Origin: JABMPU01 sp964457455
GTDB taxonomy: Bacteria > Cloacimonadota > Cloacimonadia > Cloacimonadales > TCS61
NCBI GenBank assembly: GCA_964457455.1
Contig: CAYWJN010000004.1
Coordinates: forward strand, 1 to 60,636
DNA length: 60,636 nucleotides
Reading direction: 5' to 3'
Shown here: in pieces, positions 1 through 9,592 of the stretch
Position numbering within the stretch: position 1 is the stretch's first letter
Layout: the number at the start of each line of letters is the position of its first letter
Program-made: the position numbers and the translations under genes
Notes under the pieces: generated by a model
Told to the model about the DNA's origin: nothing
Seen by the model: only the letters and a program-made list of their open reading frames with translations
The model's database searches: none

Positions 1-420
1 AATTAAAATGCCCTGTTTATGCATATTTGCTTCGGGTTAGGTGTCAAAGGTAGGAATAAAGATGAACAAAAGATTTTTCTGAAGAATTACGAACTGGATT
101 TTTCTGAAAAGCTATTAAATAAATTAATAAAATATCGAAATCAGCGAAGAAGATTTATCAAGGTTAAGAAAGGATATAAAAAACTTGTTAAGTTTTCAAA
201 ACTTCACAAGTTTTAAAATTTACAGGTTTGTACTCTTCCTGCAAAAAATATTCTTTTTTAGAAAAACTCTCCAAAAATTTCAACCGTTGAAAAGGTTCAG
301 CAGGAAGAAAAAGCTCTTAAACCTTTTCAAGGTTTGGAAAGAAACTTAATAACTTGACTTTAGATGTTTCAATCTTTTCCTTGCAGAAATTGGTTTTTAC
401 AGATTTTCCTGGAGTAAAAA
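1..420. other. leading stretch without a supported gene
   Basis: This stretch holds a 65-codon open frame (19-216 +) that begins right after a stop codon, is Lys-rich and has no Shine-Dalgarno sequence; I do not recognise it and do not call it a gene. From about 280 to 335 there are two copies of a 16-bp palindromic repeat. The last 60 bases lead into the helicase gene. I see no RNA gene here. Confidence 0.5.
282..335. repeat. two copies of a 16-bp palindromic intergenic repeat
   Basis: AACCGTTGAAAAGGTT lies at 282-297 and AACCTTTTCAAGGTTT at 320-335. Both follow the pattern RACC-N8-GGTY. Further copies occur near 28.8, 43.4 and 47.5 kb. They may be small mobile palindromes or binding sites for a DNA-binding protein; the sequence alone does not decide. 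Confidence 0.55.
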
Positions 421-3400
421 ATGGCAAAACTTTTTGGTGGAGAATATCATGAACATTCAAATTCGTGGTATTTTAAGAGTACGATAATTAACCTGAAAAA
501 AGATGATTTAACTTATAAAAAATATCTTGATGAAAATGAAAATGTAGTTTTTGATTTCACCTCTGAAAATCGTAAAATATTTTCCGCAAAAGTCGAAATT
601 GTCTATGATAAAAATAACAAAATAATTCTGAACCAGAAATGCTCTGAATGTTCTGAAGAATTTTGCAAACATTTTCTTTCTGTAATAAACTATTCCTACA
701 AATATCTGACTACAGATATTCTGGAAAAAAGCGTAATTCAAACCTATCAAACCAAACTGCTGGATTATAATGAATACTGGCAGCGAGTGGTTTTGAATGC
801 TAAAATCGAAGTAGCAAATATTTTTAACCAGGAAACAGATAAAATCAGGTTTTCCCTGAAAAGTTATCTCCCGATGAACATTCGTTTAATCTCTATTTTA
901 TTGGCACAAAAAAATTGTAAAGAGGAAGATATTCCTGAAATTCCAAAAGCAAAAAAACAGTTAAAAGCTCTGTCTGATGAAGAGATCAACCTGCTGATAC
1001 TTTTACAAAATAAAAAATGTGCTTTCAGCAGGAAAGGAGTTTTTTTCTCGATTTACAAAAATGATTTTATCCATTTTTTTCAGGTGCTAAAATCTTTACA
1101 GAATAAAATATACATCAAAGAAACAGGTGACAGATTTCTTTTTTCCTCTGAGGAATTTCGCATAAATTTCCAGGTAATAAGAGCTGTGGAAAATGACTTC
1201 ATCCTGAAAATTTCCAGAGGTGAGCAAATCTCTGCATTTTTTGTTGGAAAAACAACATATATTTTTAAGAAAAATGAGATATTTTCTATTAATTTGCCAT
1301 TTTCAAAAGATGTAACAACTAAACTTTTCCAGGGAAATTTCAAAGTAAAAAAAGAAGACCTTGTCTATTTAGCGTCTGTTGTGGCTCGTCAACTTGGATT
1401 AATCAAATGCTATCTGGATTTTGCCAGTGATATCACAATTCCCAAAGTTTATCATAATACTCCGATAATCACATTTGAACTGAAAAAAGAGAACAAGCAA
1501 ATAATTATGGATGGCATTTTAGATTATGAAAATGGCATAGAAATTCCCATGTCTTTGATTCGCTTTCCTGCTGAACTGGTTCGTTTTGATCAGGATGGAG
1601 AAGTTGCCTGGTTCTACATTCCACCTCAAACTAAATACCAGATTTTCAATTTTGTGCAAAGATTACCAGAATCTCAAACAAACAGGTTGGAAGAAAATTC
1701 TCAACTTGTTTTTGAAGGAGATGAAAACATCACGATCCTCAAGGAAACAATTTTTGAATTTACAGATCCTTCCTGGAACATCATTCTTTCTGAAGATTTG
1801 AAAAAGGAATTTGTTTATAAAGTCCATTTGGAACCGATGATCAAAGCAAAAGCTTCAGGGAAAATCGATTGGTTCGAATATGAAGTGAAATATCAATATA
1901 AAGATGTGGATTTCACTCATGAAGAACTGAGGAAATTCTTCACATCCAAAAAGAAGTTCATGAAATTGGATGATGGTAGAATGCTGTTTTTTGAAAATAA
2001 AGAATCCTTTCTGGAAGTGGAAAAATTATTGCAGAAAAGCGAGAAACTACCCTCTGAAGCTTACAAACTATCCGTTTATAATCTACCCTACATTTACCAG
2101 CTTTCATCAATAAATAAAGCCATCAAAATATTTGGTGATGATTTTCTGGAAGAGATGTTTTATGCGATATTAAAGAGGAAACTCTCCAAAGAACCACAAC
2201 TTGCAAGTTTTTTAAAACCCATTATGAGAAGCTATCAAAAAGCCGGTTATCAATGGCTGAAAATGCTGCAAAACTATCATCTTTCCGGTATCTTAGCAGA
2301 TGATATGGGACTGGGAAAAACGATTCAGGCAATTTCAGTTTTATCCGATTTACCTCAAAATGCAAAGTCAATTGTAATTTGTCCGAAAACACTTTTATTC
2401 AATTGGGCAGCAGAAATAGAAAAATTCAATAAAAATCTTACTTTTATAATTTATGAGGGTAATCAAAAGGAAAGAAAAAAAATATTGGAAAATCTCAATG
2501 TGAACATTCTTTTTACCTCTTATTCCATTATTCAGAATGATATAAAACAACTTTCCGAAATTGAGTTTGAGTTCATTATTCTTGATGAAGCTCAACATAT
2601 AAAAAATGCATCTGCTCTCCGCACGAAGGCTGTGAAAAAACTCCGTTCAAGAAATAAAATGGCTCTTTCCGGTACACCAATAGAAAATAGTCCCACAGAA
2701 CTTTGGTCTATATTTGATTTTCTGATGCCCGGTTATTTACCTCCTTTAAGGAGATTCAAAAATGAATTTTTGAACCAGGATGATGAAAAAAGAGCAGTTC
2801 AGGATAAATTGAAAATGCTCATTTCTCCTTTTATTTTAAGAAGGAAAAAAAGAGACGTTCTTATTGAACTTCCGGATAAACAGGTACAGATTGCCTATTG
2901 CAAAATGACGGAAATTCAGGAAAAGATGTATCTTCAGATTTTAGAGAATGTGAAACAAGGCCTGCTGCAACCAACAAATAGAGGATATTTTATTCATATT
3001 TTAGCAGCTCTAACCAGACTTCGTCAGATTTGTAATCATCCCATCCTGATCGATAAAAACGTGAAACCGAAATCTGAGTTTTCAGGAAAAATCGAACTGC
3101 TGCAGGAAATCATTTCCGATGCTTTGGAAAGCGGTAAGAAATTGCTTATTTTCAGTCAATTTGTGCAGATGTTGAAAGTATTGAAAGATCTTACGGAAAA
3201 GATGAAAATTCCGTATGAATATATGGATGGCTCTACAATAAACAGGCAAAAGCGGATAGATAATTTCAATAATAATAACAATATCCGAATTTTTCTGATC
3301 AGCTTCAAAACCGGTGGTTTTGGTCTAAATCTGATTGCTGCTGATACTGTGATTATCGTTGATCCCTGGTGGAATCCAATGGGTGAAGATCAGGCAATAG

Positions 3401-3591
3401 ATAGAGCACATCGGATCGGTCAGACCAAAAAAGTAAATGTTTATAAGATTATCACAAAAGGAACTATTGAAGAAAAAATCCTAACTTTGCAGCAGAGCAA
3501 AAGAGAAATGTTCGAACATATTATTGAAGATGGTCAGAATATCATCAAAAATATGAACTCTGAACAACTGCGGAAATTGCTGGAATATTAA
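421..3591 (+). CDS. SWI2/SNF2-family DEAD/DEAH-box helicase
   Basis: This is a 1056-aa superfamily 2 ATPase of the bacterial SNF2 (RapA/HepA-like) group, expected to translocate on double-stranded DNA and remodel protein-DNA or polymerase complexes in the cytoplasm. The N-terminal third carries a SWIM-like zinc site (C74-x2-C77-x4-C82-x-H84). Helicase motifs follow in order: Walker A in DDMGLGKTIQ near residue 628, DEAQ at 722-725, LSGTPIEN at 749-756 and motif VI DRAHRIGQ near 994. The length is normal for SWIM-SNF2 proteins. The ATG at 421 opens directly on the family-like N-terminus. It stands alone, preceded by palindromic repeats and followed by a strong inverted repeat. The family is certain; the substrate is unknown. 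Confidence 0.93.
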   Translation: MAKLFGGEYHEHSNSWYFKSTIINLKKDDLTYKKYLDENENVVFDFTSENRKIFSAKVEIVYDKNNKIILNQKCSECSEEFCKHFLSVINYSYKYLTTDILEKSVIQTYQTKLLDYNEYWQRVVLNAKIEVANIFNQETDKIRFSLKSYLPMNIRLISILLAQKNCKEEDIPEIPKAKKQLKALSDEEINLLILLQNKKCAFSRKGVFFSIYKNDFIHFFQVLKSLQNKIYIKETGDRFLFSSEEFRINFQVIRAVENDFILKISRGEQISAFFVGKTTYIFKKNEIFSINLPFSKDVTTKLFQGNFKVKKEDLVYLASVVARQLGLIKCYLDFASDITIPKVYHNTPIITFELKKENKQIIMDGILDYENGIEIPMSLIRFPAELVRFDQDGEVAWFYIPPQTKYQIFNFVQRLPESQTNRLEENSQLVFEGDENITILKETIFEFTDPSWNIILSEDLKKEFVYKVHLEPMIKAKASGKIDWFEYEVKYQYKDVDFTHEELRKFFTSKKKFMKLDDGRMLFFENKESFLEVEKLLQKSEKLPSEAYKLSVYNLPYIYQLSSINKAIKIFGDDFLEEMFYAILKRKLSKEPQLASFLKPIMRSYQKAGYQWLKMLQNYHLSGILADDMGLGKTIQAISVLSDLPQNAKSIVICPKTLLFNWAAEIEKFNKNLTFIIYEGNQKERKKILENLNVNILFTSYSIIQNDIKQLSEIEFEFIILDEAQHIKNASALRTKAVKKLRSRNKMALSGTPIENSPTELWSIFDFLMPGYLPPLRRFKNEFLNQDDEKRAVQDKLKMLISPFILRRKKRDVLIELPDKQVQIAYCKMTEIQEKMYLQILENVKQGLLQPTNRGYFIHILAALTRLRQICNHPILIDKNVKPKSEFSGKIELLQEIISDALESGKKLLIFSQFVQMLKVLKDLTEKMKIPYEYMDGSTINRQKRIDNFNNNNNIRIFLISFKTGGFGLNLIAADTVIIVDPWWNPMGEDQAIDRAHRIGQTKKVNVYKIITKGTIEEKILTLQQSKREMFEHIIEDGQNIIKNMNSEQLRKLLEY

Positions 3592-3613
3592 CTTTTTCGA
3601 CCTCCAAAAAGGA

Positions 3614-3646
3614 AACTTAACTTAAGACGGAGTCTTAAGTTAAGTT
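3614..3646. terminator. 15-bp perfect inverted repeat after the helicase gene
   Basis: The arms AACTTAACTTAAGAC (3614-3628) and GTCTTAAGTTAAGTT (3632-3646) are exact complements around a 3-base loop. The element starts 22 bases after the helicase stop codon. There is no T-run after it, so it may be a transcription-end or mRNA-protecting hairpin rather than a classical intrinsic terminator. Confidence 0.5.
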
Positions 3647-3731
3647 GGAATGTATTAAATGGATTAGAAAACTTAAGTCTTCATAGTTTACGAACAGACA
3701 TTAAATAGGAAAAGTTAGAGGGTTGAGAATT

Positions 3732-4331
3732 ATGAATTATTTCTATTCAGTTGAAAAAGACAGAAAAGTTGAAACAAAAATAAAGCGTTCCATTTTCATT
3801 GCTCATCTGCATTATGCTCAAACAATGAAGGAAGCCAAAGAGTTTATTTCTCAAGTTTCAGCAGAGCATAAAACTGCAAATCACAATTGCTGGGCATATA
3901 TTATTGGTGAAAAAGGTGAAACTTCTCACAGCTCCGATGCAGGCGAACCTTCCGGTACAGCAGGCAAACCAATTCTCAATGCTTTAAAAAAGGATAAAAT
4001 GACAAACATTGTGGCTGTTGTTACTCGCTATTTTGGTGGAGTTACGCTTGGTATTCGCGGATTAATAGAAGCTTACGGGGTAAGTGTGGAAGCAGCAATA
4101 GAGCAGTCTCCTTTAAAAAAACTGCTGAACCTAATTGTTTTTCATCTCAGCACTTCTTATGATTTTGCAGATAAAATAAAGTATAATATTATGAATTTTA
4201 ACGCACAAATTTCTGATATTAATTACTCAGAAAAAGTTGAATTTCATATTACGATTGAAGAACATAAAAAGAAAGAATTGGGAAATTACCTGATTGAACT
4301 GGAAAAAGCAGGAAAAATTTCTATAAATTAA
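3732..4331 (+). CDS. yigZ: YigZ/IMPACT family protein
   Basis: This 199-aa protein of the conserved YigZ (UPF0029/IMPACT) family has its N-terminal domain over residues 1-120 and a ferredoxin-fold DUF1949-type C-terminal domain. The family signature EPSGTAGKPIL is present after NHNCWAYIIG. IMPACT/YIH1 relatives act in translational stress signalling in eukaryotes; the bacterial role is poorly defined. I chose the ATG at 3732 over the in-frame TTG at 3723 because a GAGGG-type Shine-Dalgarno sits upstream and the protein then starts MNYFYSV, as relatives do. It is convergent with queE and the two stop codons overlap by four bases. Confidence 0.9.
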   Translation: MNYFYSVEKDRKVETKIKRSIFIAHLHYAQTMKEAKEFISQVSAEHKTANHNCWAYIIGEKGETSHSSDAGEPSGTAGKPILNALKKDKMTNIVAVVTRYFGGVTLGIRGLIEAYGVSVEAAIEQSPLKKLLNLIVFHLSTSYDFADKIKYNIMNFNAQISDINYSEKVEFHITIEEHKKKELGNYLIELEKAGKISIN

Positions 4332-4969
4332 ACTCCTGTTTTATCTTTTCCCCAGATATATTTTTGCATTTGCAATTGCATTCGAACTTTGAGCTTATCT
4401 TCCAAAATCCATTCAGCAAGCATTTTAGAATCTAATTTTTCAAAAACAGCAGAAAAAATTATTTTGTAGTTTTCCAGTTTGAACTTTTTAATAAAATCTT
4501 TTGCCCAATCAAAATCATTTCTATCTGAAAGAACAAATTTTATTTCATCTTTTTTTGAATCTATGTACTTTAGATTTTCCTTCAGGAAACTATCTTCATA
4601 ACCACTTTCCGGACATTTAACATCTACAATTTTAATCACGTATTGTGGAATATGTTTCATTGAAATCGAACCATTTGTTTCCAATAAAATATTAAAATTA
4701 TCTTTATGAAGAGATTCAATTAAATCGTAAATTTCATTTTGAAGAAGCGGTTCACCACCAGTTATTTCAACTAACTTCACAGGATAATATTTTTTGATTT
4801 TCTGCAGAATTTCTTGGGTTTCTAAGGAAAATTTTGTATCATAACTGAATTTTGTATCGCAGTATATACAGCGCAGATTACAACCTGCAAGACGAATGAA
4901 AATGCAGGGCAATCCAGCAAAGGTAGATTCACCTTGAATACTGAAAAAAATCTCCGAAAGGTTTAACAT
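4328..4969 (-). CDS. queE: 7-carboxy-7-deazaguanine synthase QueE
   Basis: This radical SAM enzyme converts 6-carboxytetrahydropterin to 7-carboxy-7-deazaguanine in the queuosine/preQ0 pathway. The 213-aa product starts MLNLSEIFFSIQGEST, the typical QueE N-terminus. It carries the cluster motif CNLRCIYC (C-x3-C-x2-C), the TGGEPLLQ SAM-binding loop and a late VKCP segment. An upstream in-frame TTG at 4996 would add nine atypical residues, so the ATG at 4969 is preferred. No other queuosine genes are in the window, so partners must lie elsewhere. It is convergent with yigZ. Confidence 0.92.
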   Translation of the reverse strand: MLNLSEIFFSIQGESTFAGLPCIFIRLAGCNLRCIYCDTKFSYDTKFSLETQEILQKIKKYYPVKLVEITGGEPLLQNEIYDLIESLHKDNFNILLETNGSISMKHIPQYVIKIVDVKCPESGYEDSFLKENLKYIDSKKDEIKFVLSDRNDFDWAKDFIKKFKLENYKIIFSAVFEKLDSKMLAEWILEDKLKVRMQLQMQKYIWGKDKTGV

Positions 4970-5009
4970 TTTAATTTGTTTACCACTAAGACACAAAGCA
5001 ATTACAAAT

Positions 5010-5066
5010 TTTTCTTTTTCTATCTGTGTTTATCTGCAATATCCGTGTTATCCGTGTTCTATTTTT
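5010..5066. repeat. CCGTGT-type dispersed intergenic repeat
   Basis: The run contains ATCCGTGTTATCCGTGTT-like units. Related or reverse-complement runs occur at 31241-31275, 31400-31445, 41963-41992 and 43530-43558, all between genes. No coding signal is seen in it. Confidence 0.5.
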
Positions 5067-5076
5067 AATCTCGAAG

Positions 5077-6285
5077 TTAAAACGGTAAATACGGAAAATC
5101 TTTATGATAACCCAACATTGCATCGATTTTTGCACAAATCTTTTCAGGATGACCGATCACGAATTTATCTTCATTTCCGATTTTAAAAAAGAAATAATTT
5201 TCAGGATTAACATCAAAATCATCTAAAAATTGGCGATTTCCATAAATGGGAATGCCGCGATGAATCAGAAGTTCGATGTCTTTTGTTTTCATATCCAAAA
5301 TGTTTTCAAATGGATCGTCTTGGATATTTTTAACAAGCATCAAATGAGAAATGTTTAATTCCAACTTCCCATAAGATTCCGGTAAAAAAAGTGCTTTTTG
5401 AGCATTTTCTGTAATCATTCTAAAGAGTTCTTTAGAAGAAAGAAAAGTATATTTATCAGCAGCGAATTTTATTTCAGCCAGCATATTTATGCTGCCGGAC
5501 ATAGTTGAATCTGTTCCCAGAACCAGGTTAACTCCATATTTTAAACAAGATTTAAGATCAATTGTTTTGCCAATAAGAAAAATATTCGAATCCGGGCAGC
5601 AGCAAATTGATACGCCTTTCTGAGCACATTTCTTAATTTCCTCTGGAGTTAAAGCAATTCCATGAATTATTAAGGTATTGGGTTGAAGCAGACCTAATTT
5701 TTCCAATTCACTAAAATCGGACTTCGCCAATTCATCCTTTCCTTCTGCCAGATGAAGAATAAAAGGCATTTTCCCTTTACTTTCTTTCCATTCTTCTTGA
5801 GCAGATTTTCCACCCCACCAATTGCCCATAGATATCGAGTGACATTGTTTATAATCTTTGATAACTTCGATTGGAAAATTTGCGTAATATTCATCCTTCT
5901 GATTGGGAGCGTGGTCCTGCACAACCGGGCAACCGGAAAAAATGTTTTTATAAATCCCTAATAAAGCAAGAAGCTCTCCATTCCCTTTGGTAAGATCAAA
6001 TGAGCCATTGTGAGTAAAAACCCTGTTTCTCTCTAAAAAAGATCCGGATTTTTTCATCTCTTCAACCCAGATATCAGTGGTTAGATATGGATGATTTTCA
6101 CCTGCTCTGGGTACCCAGTTTCCAATCAAATGTTCGTGGCTGTTTATAAAGGGTGGGTAAGCAATTTTATCGGAACAATCCCATTTTGTAGATTTTGCTT
6201 TTAAGATGGAACTATTAATTTTTACGGTAGTCTTCGAAGAAATTTTGTCTGCGTTATGAACGCAAGTTTTTACTGTTATTTCCAT
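5077..6285 (-). CDS. amidohydrolase family protein (deaminase/chlorohydrolase type)
   Basis: This 402-aa metal-dependent hydrolase of the amidohydrolase superfamily has a TIM-barrel fold and is expected to be cytoplasmic. Metal-ligand motifs are visible in order: SHEH with H50 and H52, H178 in LHLAEG, H208 in IIHGIAL and D259 in LGTDSTM. The arrangement resembles the cytosine deaminase / S-adenosylhomocysteine deaminase / TrzN group, but I cannot assign a substrate. It follows the EtfA-like gene on the same strand with only five bases between them, so the two are probably co-transcribed. The ATG at 6285 is the only reasonable start. Confidence 0.82.
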   Translation of the reverse strand: MEITVKTCVHNADKISSKTTVKINSSILKAKSTKWDCSDKIAYPPFINSHEHLIGNWVPRAGENHPYLTTDIWVEEMKKSGSFLERNRVFTHNGSFDLTKGNGELLALLGIYKNIFSGCPVVQDHAPNQKDEYYANFPIEVIKDYKQCHSISMGNWWGGKSAQEEWKESKGKMPFILHLAEGKDELAKSDFSELEKLGLLQPNTLIIHGIALTPEEIKKCAQKGVSICCCPDSNIFLIGKTIDLKSCLKYGVNLVLGTDSTMSGSINMLAEIKFAADKYTFLSSKELFRMITENAQKALFLPESYGKLELNISHLMLVKNIQDDPFENILDMKTKDIELLIHRGIPIYGNRQFLDDFDVNPENYFFFKIGNEDKFVIGHPEKICAKIDAMLGYHKDFPYLPF

Positions 6286-6290
6286 ATTTC

Positions 6291-7472
6291 CTACTTTAAA
6301 AATTTTTTCTTTAATTGAGGAACGATTTCAAAAAGGTCACCTACAAGTCCGAGGTCTGCGATTTTAAAAATCGGAGCATCCGGATCTTTATTGATTGCAA
6401 TAATATAATCTGCAGACTGCATTCCAGCTAAATGCTGAATCGCACCGGAAATTCCAATGGCAATATAAACTTTTGGTTTGATCGTTTTTCCAGTTTGCCC
6501 AACCTGGTGAGAATAGGCAATCCACTCAGCATCTACAGCAGCTCTGGAAGCTCCAATTGCTGCATTAATAGTTTCTGCCAATTCCTTAATAAGTACAAAA
6601 TTTTCCTTCTTCTTTAAACCTCTTCCACCTGAAATCACAAAATCTGCTTCTGTTAAATTTACAGTTTGGGTTTCGTCTTTTACAAATCCAAGATATTTTG
6701 AATCGTCATTCAAGTTTGAAAAATCAATTTTTTCTTGGATTACTTCACCTTTCCTGGAATCATCTTTTTGTAGAGAATCCATAACCTTATGACGAACCGT
6801 AGACATCTGTGGACGATGATTCGGAGTAACAATTGTAGCCATAATGTTGCCACCGAAAGCCGGTCTTGTTTGAAGCAATCCTGCACTTTCTTTATCTATT
6901 TCCAAACCGGTACAATCAGCAGTAAGTCCGGTTTGCAGTTCGATGGCAACGCGAGGGATAAATGAGCGTCCCATTACGGAAGCACCGGAAAGGATAATTT
7001 CAGGTTTATATTTTTTGGCAAGTTCAGAGAGAGCTTTTGAATAGGGCAAATCGAGAAAATGCTCCAAAACAGGATCATCTACAAATATGACTTTGTCAGC
7101 CCCATAAGCGATTAAATCATTTGTAAGAATTGAAATTTTAGAGCCAAAAAGAACTGCAACTAATTCTGTTTTTCTCTGCTCTGCCAGTTCTCTTCCTTTG
7201 CCTAAAAGTTCAAAAACAACCGGAGCAATTTCTCCGTTTTTCTGTTCTGCAAATATCCAAACTCCATTATGCTGATCTTTATTCAAATTTTGCTGCTCAG
7301 ATTTTCTGATTATAATTGCATCAAAAGAACAGTCGCTTACACAAGCTCCGCAAAGAGTACATTTTTCCAAATCTATTTCTGCAATTCCATCCTTCATTAC
7401 AATTGCATCATAAGCACAAGATTTGATACACAATTCACAGCCAACACATTTATCGCGAATAACTTTAATCAT
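6291..7472 (-). CDS. etfA: electron transfer flavoprotein alpha subunit with N-terminal 2[4Fe-4S] ferredoxin
   Basis: The 393-aa protein begins with a two-cluster ferredoxin domain (C9, C12, C15, C19 and C38, C41, C44, C48). It continues as an ETF alpha/FixB subunit with the FAD-binding C-terminal motifs GASRAAVDAEW, QVGQTGK, AIGISGAIQHL and INKDPDAPIF. Such fused subunits are found in anaerobes, where ETF passes electrons between dehydrogenases, ferredoxin and quinone. The ETF beta partner, which normally precedes it, is absent: upstream is the divergent lepA gene. Downstream, an amidohydrolase follows after five bases. Function in the family is certain; the redox partner is unknown. Confidence 0.93.
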   Translation of the reverse strand: MIKVIRDKCVGCELCIKSCAYDAIVMKDGIAEIDLEKCTLCGACVSDCSFDAIIIRKSEQQNLNKDQHNGVWIFAEQKNGEIAPVVFELLGKGRELAEQRKTELVAVLFGSKISILTNDLIAYGADKVIFVDDPVLEHFLDLPYSKALSELAKKYKPEIILSGASVMGRSFIPRVAIELQTGLTADCTGLEIDKESAGLLQTRPAFGGNIMATIVTPNHRPQMSTVRHKVMDSLQKDDSRKGEVIQEKIDFSNLNDDSKYLGFVKDETQTVNLTEADFVISGGRGLKKKENFVLIKELAETINAAIGASRAAVDAEWIAYSHQVGQTGKTIKPKVYIAIGISGAIQHLAGMQSADYIIAINKDPDAPIFKIADLGLVGDLFEIVPQLKKKFLK

Positions 7473-7715
7473 TCAATCTCTCCAAAATGGGATTAAATCA
7501 ATTTCGAAAATATCAATTTTGCGTCAAGAATAAAAATTTAAAAGAGAGTTCAAAATATGAGTTCACAATTTTGAAGTTCATTTTGAATCTCAATTAAAAA
7601 CTGCATATCAAATCATACTGATAAAAACTACTAATTCGTAGTTTTAACTGTTATTCCAAGAATAAGTTGACATTAAAAAGCGTGCTCTGGTTTTTGATTT
7701 TGCATTGGAGGTTTG

Positions 7716-9515
7716 ATGGATAAAGAATTGATCAGGAATTTCTGTATTATCGCTCATATAGATCATGGTAAATCTACACTTGCTGACAGGCTTTTGGAGG
7801 CAACTCATGTGATAGACAAGAATTCTCATGCCACACTTATCCTGGATGATATGGAACTGGAACGTGAACGTGGTATAACTATCAAATCTCATGCAATCAA
7901 AATGGAATACAATTATCAGAACAAAAAGTATATCTTAAACCTGATCGATACGCCGGGACATGTAGATTTTTCCTATGAAGTTTCGCGCAGTCTTGCTTCC
8001 TGTGATGGAGCGCTTCTTCTGGTAGATGCATCTCAGGGAATTGAAGCACAAACGATGAGTAACCTGTATCTCGCTATGGAAAATGATTTGGAAATAATTC
8101 CTGTGATTAATAAAATTGACCTGGAAAAAGCAGATGTAGAAGGAACCGAACACGACATAATTGAAAATATCGGTATTGGTTCCGAGAATATTTTTAAGAT
8201 CAGTGCAAAAGATGGAATCGGGATTGAAGAAATGCTGCAAGGTATTGTAAAAAATATTCCAGCTCCTACCGGCGATATCGATCTTCCTCCCAAAGCCCTG
8301 ATTTTTGATTCCTATTTTGATACGTATCGAGGTGTGATCGTTCTTATTCGGATGTTTGATGGAAGAATAAAAAAGGGTGAGACAATAAAATTCTTTTCGA
8401 CAAACAAAGAATTCTCAGTCGAAGAAATCGGTTATCTGGGTCTAAAAAAAGAGGAAACAAGCGAACTTACAGCAGGTGAAGTTGGATATATTATTGCCAA
8501 TATCAAGGAAGTTTCGAATGCCAGAGTTGGAGATACAATCACAATCCCCAAAAACGGATGTAAAGAAGCTTTACCCGGATTTGAAGAACCCAAACCAATG
8601 GTTTTCAGCGGGCTTTTTCCCTTGAATAAAGAAGACCATGAAAATCTGCGGGACAGTCTGGGAAAACTTAAGTTGAACGATGCTGCACTCACTTATGAAC
8701 CGGAAAGTTCATTAGCTTTAGGTTTCGGTTTTCGTTGTGGTTTCCTGGGAATGCTGCACCTGGAAATTGTGAAAGAAAGATTACTGCGTGAATATAATGT
8801 GCCCATTATCACCACTACTCCGAGTGTAAAATTTGTTATTAACCTCAATGATGGCAGTAAGAAAGTGATTTATAATCCTATTGATATGCCCAATCCGATA
8901 TATATCGAATCCATTGAAGAACCGGTGATGGATGTGGAGATCATAGTTCCTACTGCGTTTGTTGGTAATATTATGAAACTGGTTCAGGAACGGCGCGGAA
9001 TTCAGAAAGACATGCAGTACATAGACGAAAAACGTCTTTCCATTCATTATGAAATGCCGCTTATCGAAATCATCTTCGATTTTTATGATAAACTGAAATC
9101 CGTAAGCAAAGGTTATGCATCTCTGGATTATTCATTCAAAGAGAACCGGAAATCAAACGTAGTGAAAGTGGATATCCTAATAAACGGTGAAAGAGTGGAT
9201 GCAATGTCTTTTATCTGTCATGAGGATAAAGCATACCAGTGGGGAAAAAGTGTTTCGGAAAAATTGAAAGATGTAATCCCCAGACATCTTTTTAAAATAG
9301 CTCTTCAGGCAAGTATCGGTTCCAAGATAATTGCTCGAAGTACGATCAATGCTCTGCGAAAAAATGTGACTGCCAAATGCTACGGCGGTGATATTACCAG
9401 GAAAAAGAAACTCCTGGAAAGACAGAAAGAAGGCAAAAAACGCATGAAAGAGATCGGTTCTGTTTCTATTCCGCAGGAAGCTTTTCTGGAAGTGTTGAAA
9501 GCTGATAGAAGCTAA
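7716..9515 (+). CDS. lepA: elongation factor 4 (LepA)
   Basis: This 599-aa translational GTPase promotes back-translocation or assists ribosome assembly and function under stress. Motifs seen are the P-loop AHIDHGKST near the N-terminus, the RERGITIKS switch region, DTPGHVDFSYEV (G3) and NKIDL (G4). The LepA-specific C-terminal region includes RKSNVVKVDILING and CYGGDITRKKKLLERQKEGK. I chose the ATG at 7716 over the adjacent TTG at 7713; GGAGG lies five bases upstream. The length matches the family. It is divergent from etfA. Confidence 0.98.
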   Translation: MDKELIRNFCIIAHIDHGKSTLADRLLEATHVIDKNSHATLILDDMELERERGITIKSHAIKMEYNYQNKKYILNLIDTPGHVDFSYEVSRSLASCDGALLLVDASQGIEAQTMSNLYLAMENDLEIIPVINKIDLEKADVEGTEHDIIENIGIGSENIFKISAKDGIGIEEMLQGIVKNIPAPTGDIDLPPKALIFDSYFDTYRGVIVLIRMFDGRIKKGETIKFFSTNKEFSVEEIGYLGLKKEETSELTAGEVGYIIANIKEVSNARVGDTITIPKNGCKEALPGFEEPKPMVFSGLFPLNKEDHENLRDSLGKLKLNDAALTYEPESSLALGFGFRCGFLGMLHLEIVKERLLREYNVPIITTTPSVKFVINLNDGSKKVIYNPIDMPNPIYIESIEEPVMDVEIIVPTAFVGNIMKLVQERRGIQKDMQYIDEKRLSIHYEMPLIEIIFDFYDKLKSVSKGYASLDYSFKENRKSNVVKVDILINGERVDAMSFICHEDKAYQWGKSVSEKLKDVIPRHLFKIALQASIGSKIIARSTINALRKNVTAKCYGGDITRKKKLLERQKEGKKRMKEIGSVSIPQEAFLEVLKADRS

Positions 9516-9557
9516 CGAAATTTAAAATTTAAAATGAAAAATTTAAAATGAATTGTC

Positions 9558-9577
9558 ATTCCCGCGAAAGCGGGAAT
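9558..9577. repeat. ATTCCCGC hairpin (REP-like)
   Basis: ATTCCCGC, a GAAA loop and GCGGGAAT form a perfect 8-bp stem 42 bases after the lepA stop. The same stem with a TTCT loop recurs at 22493-22511. This type of short GC-rich palindrome in AT-rich intergenic DNA is REP-like. It could also end lepA transcripts, but no T-run follows. Confidence 0.6.
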
Positions 9578-9592
9578 CTATTTAACTCGTTA

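Noticed and set aside
19..216. 65-codon Lys-rich ORF at the window start
   Set aside because: It has no Shine-Dalgarno and no recognisable family, and begins right after a stop codon; probably a chance frame in AT-rich DNA.
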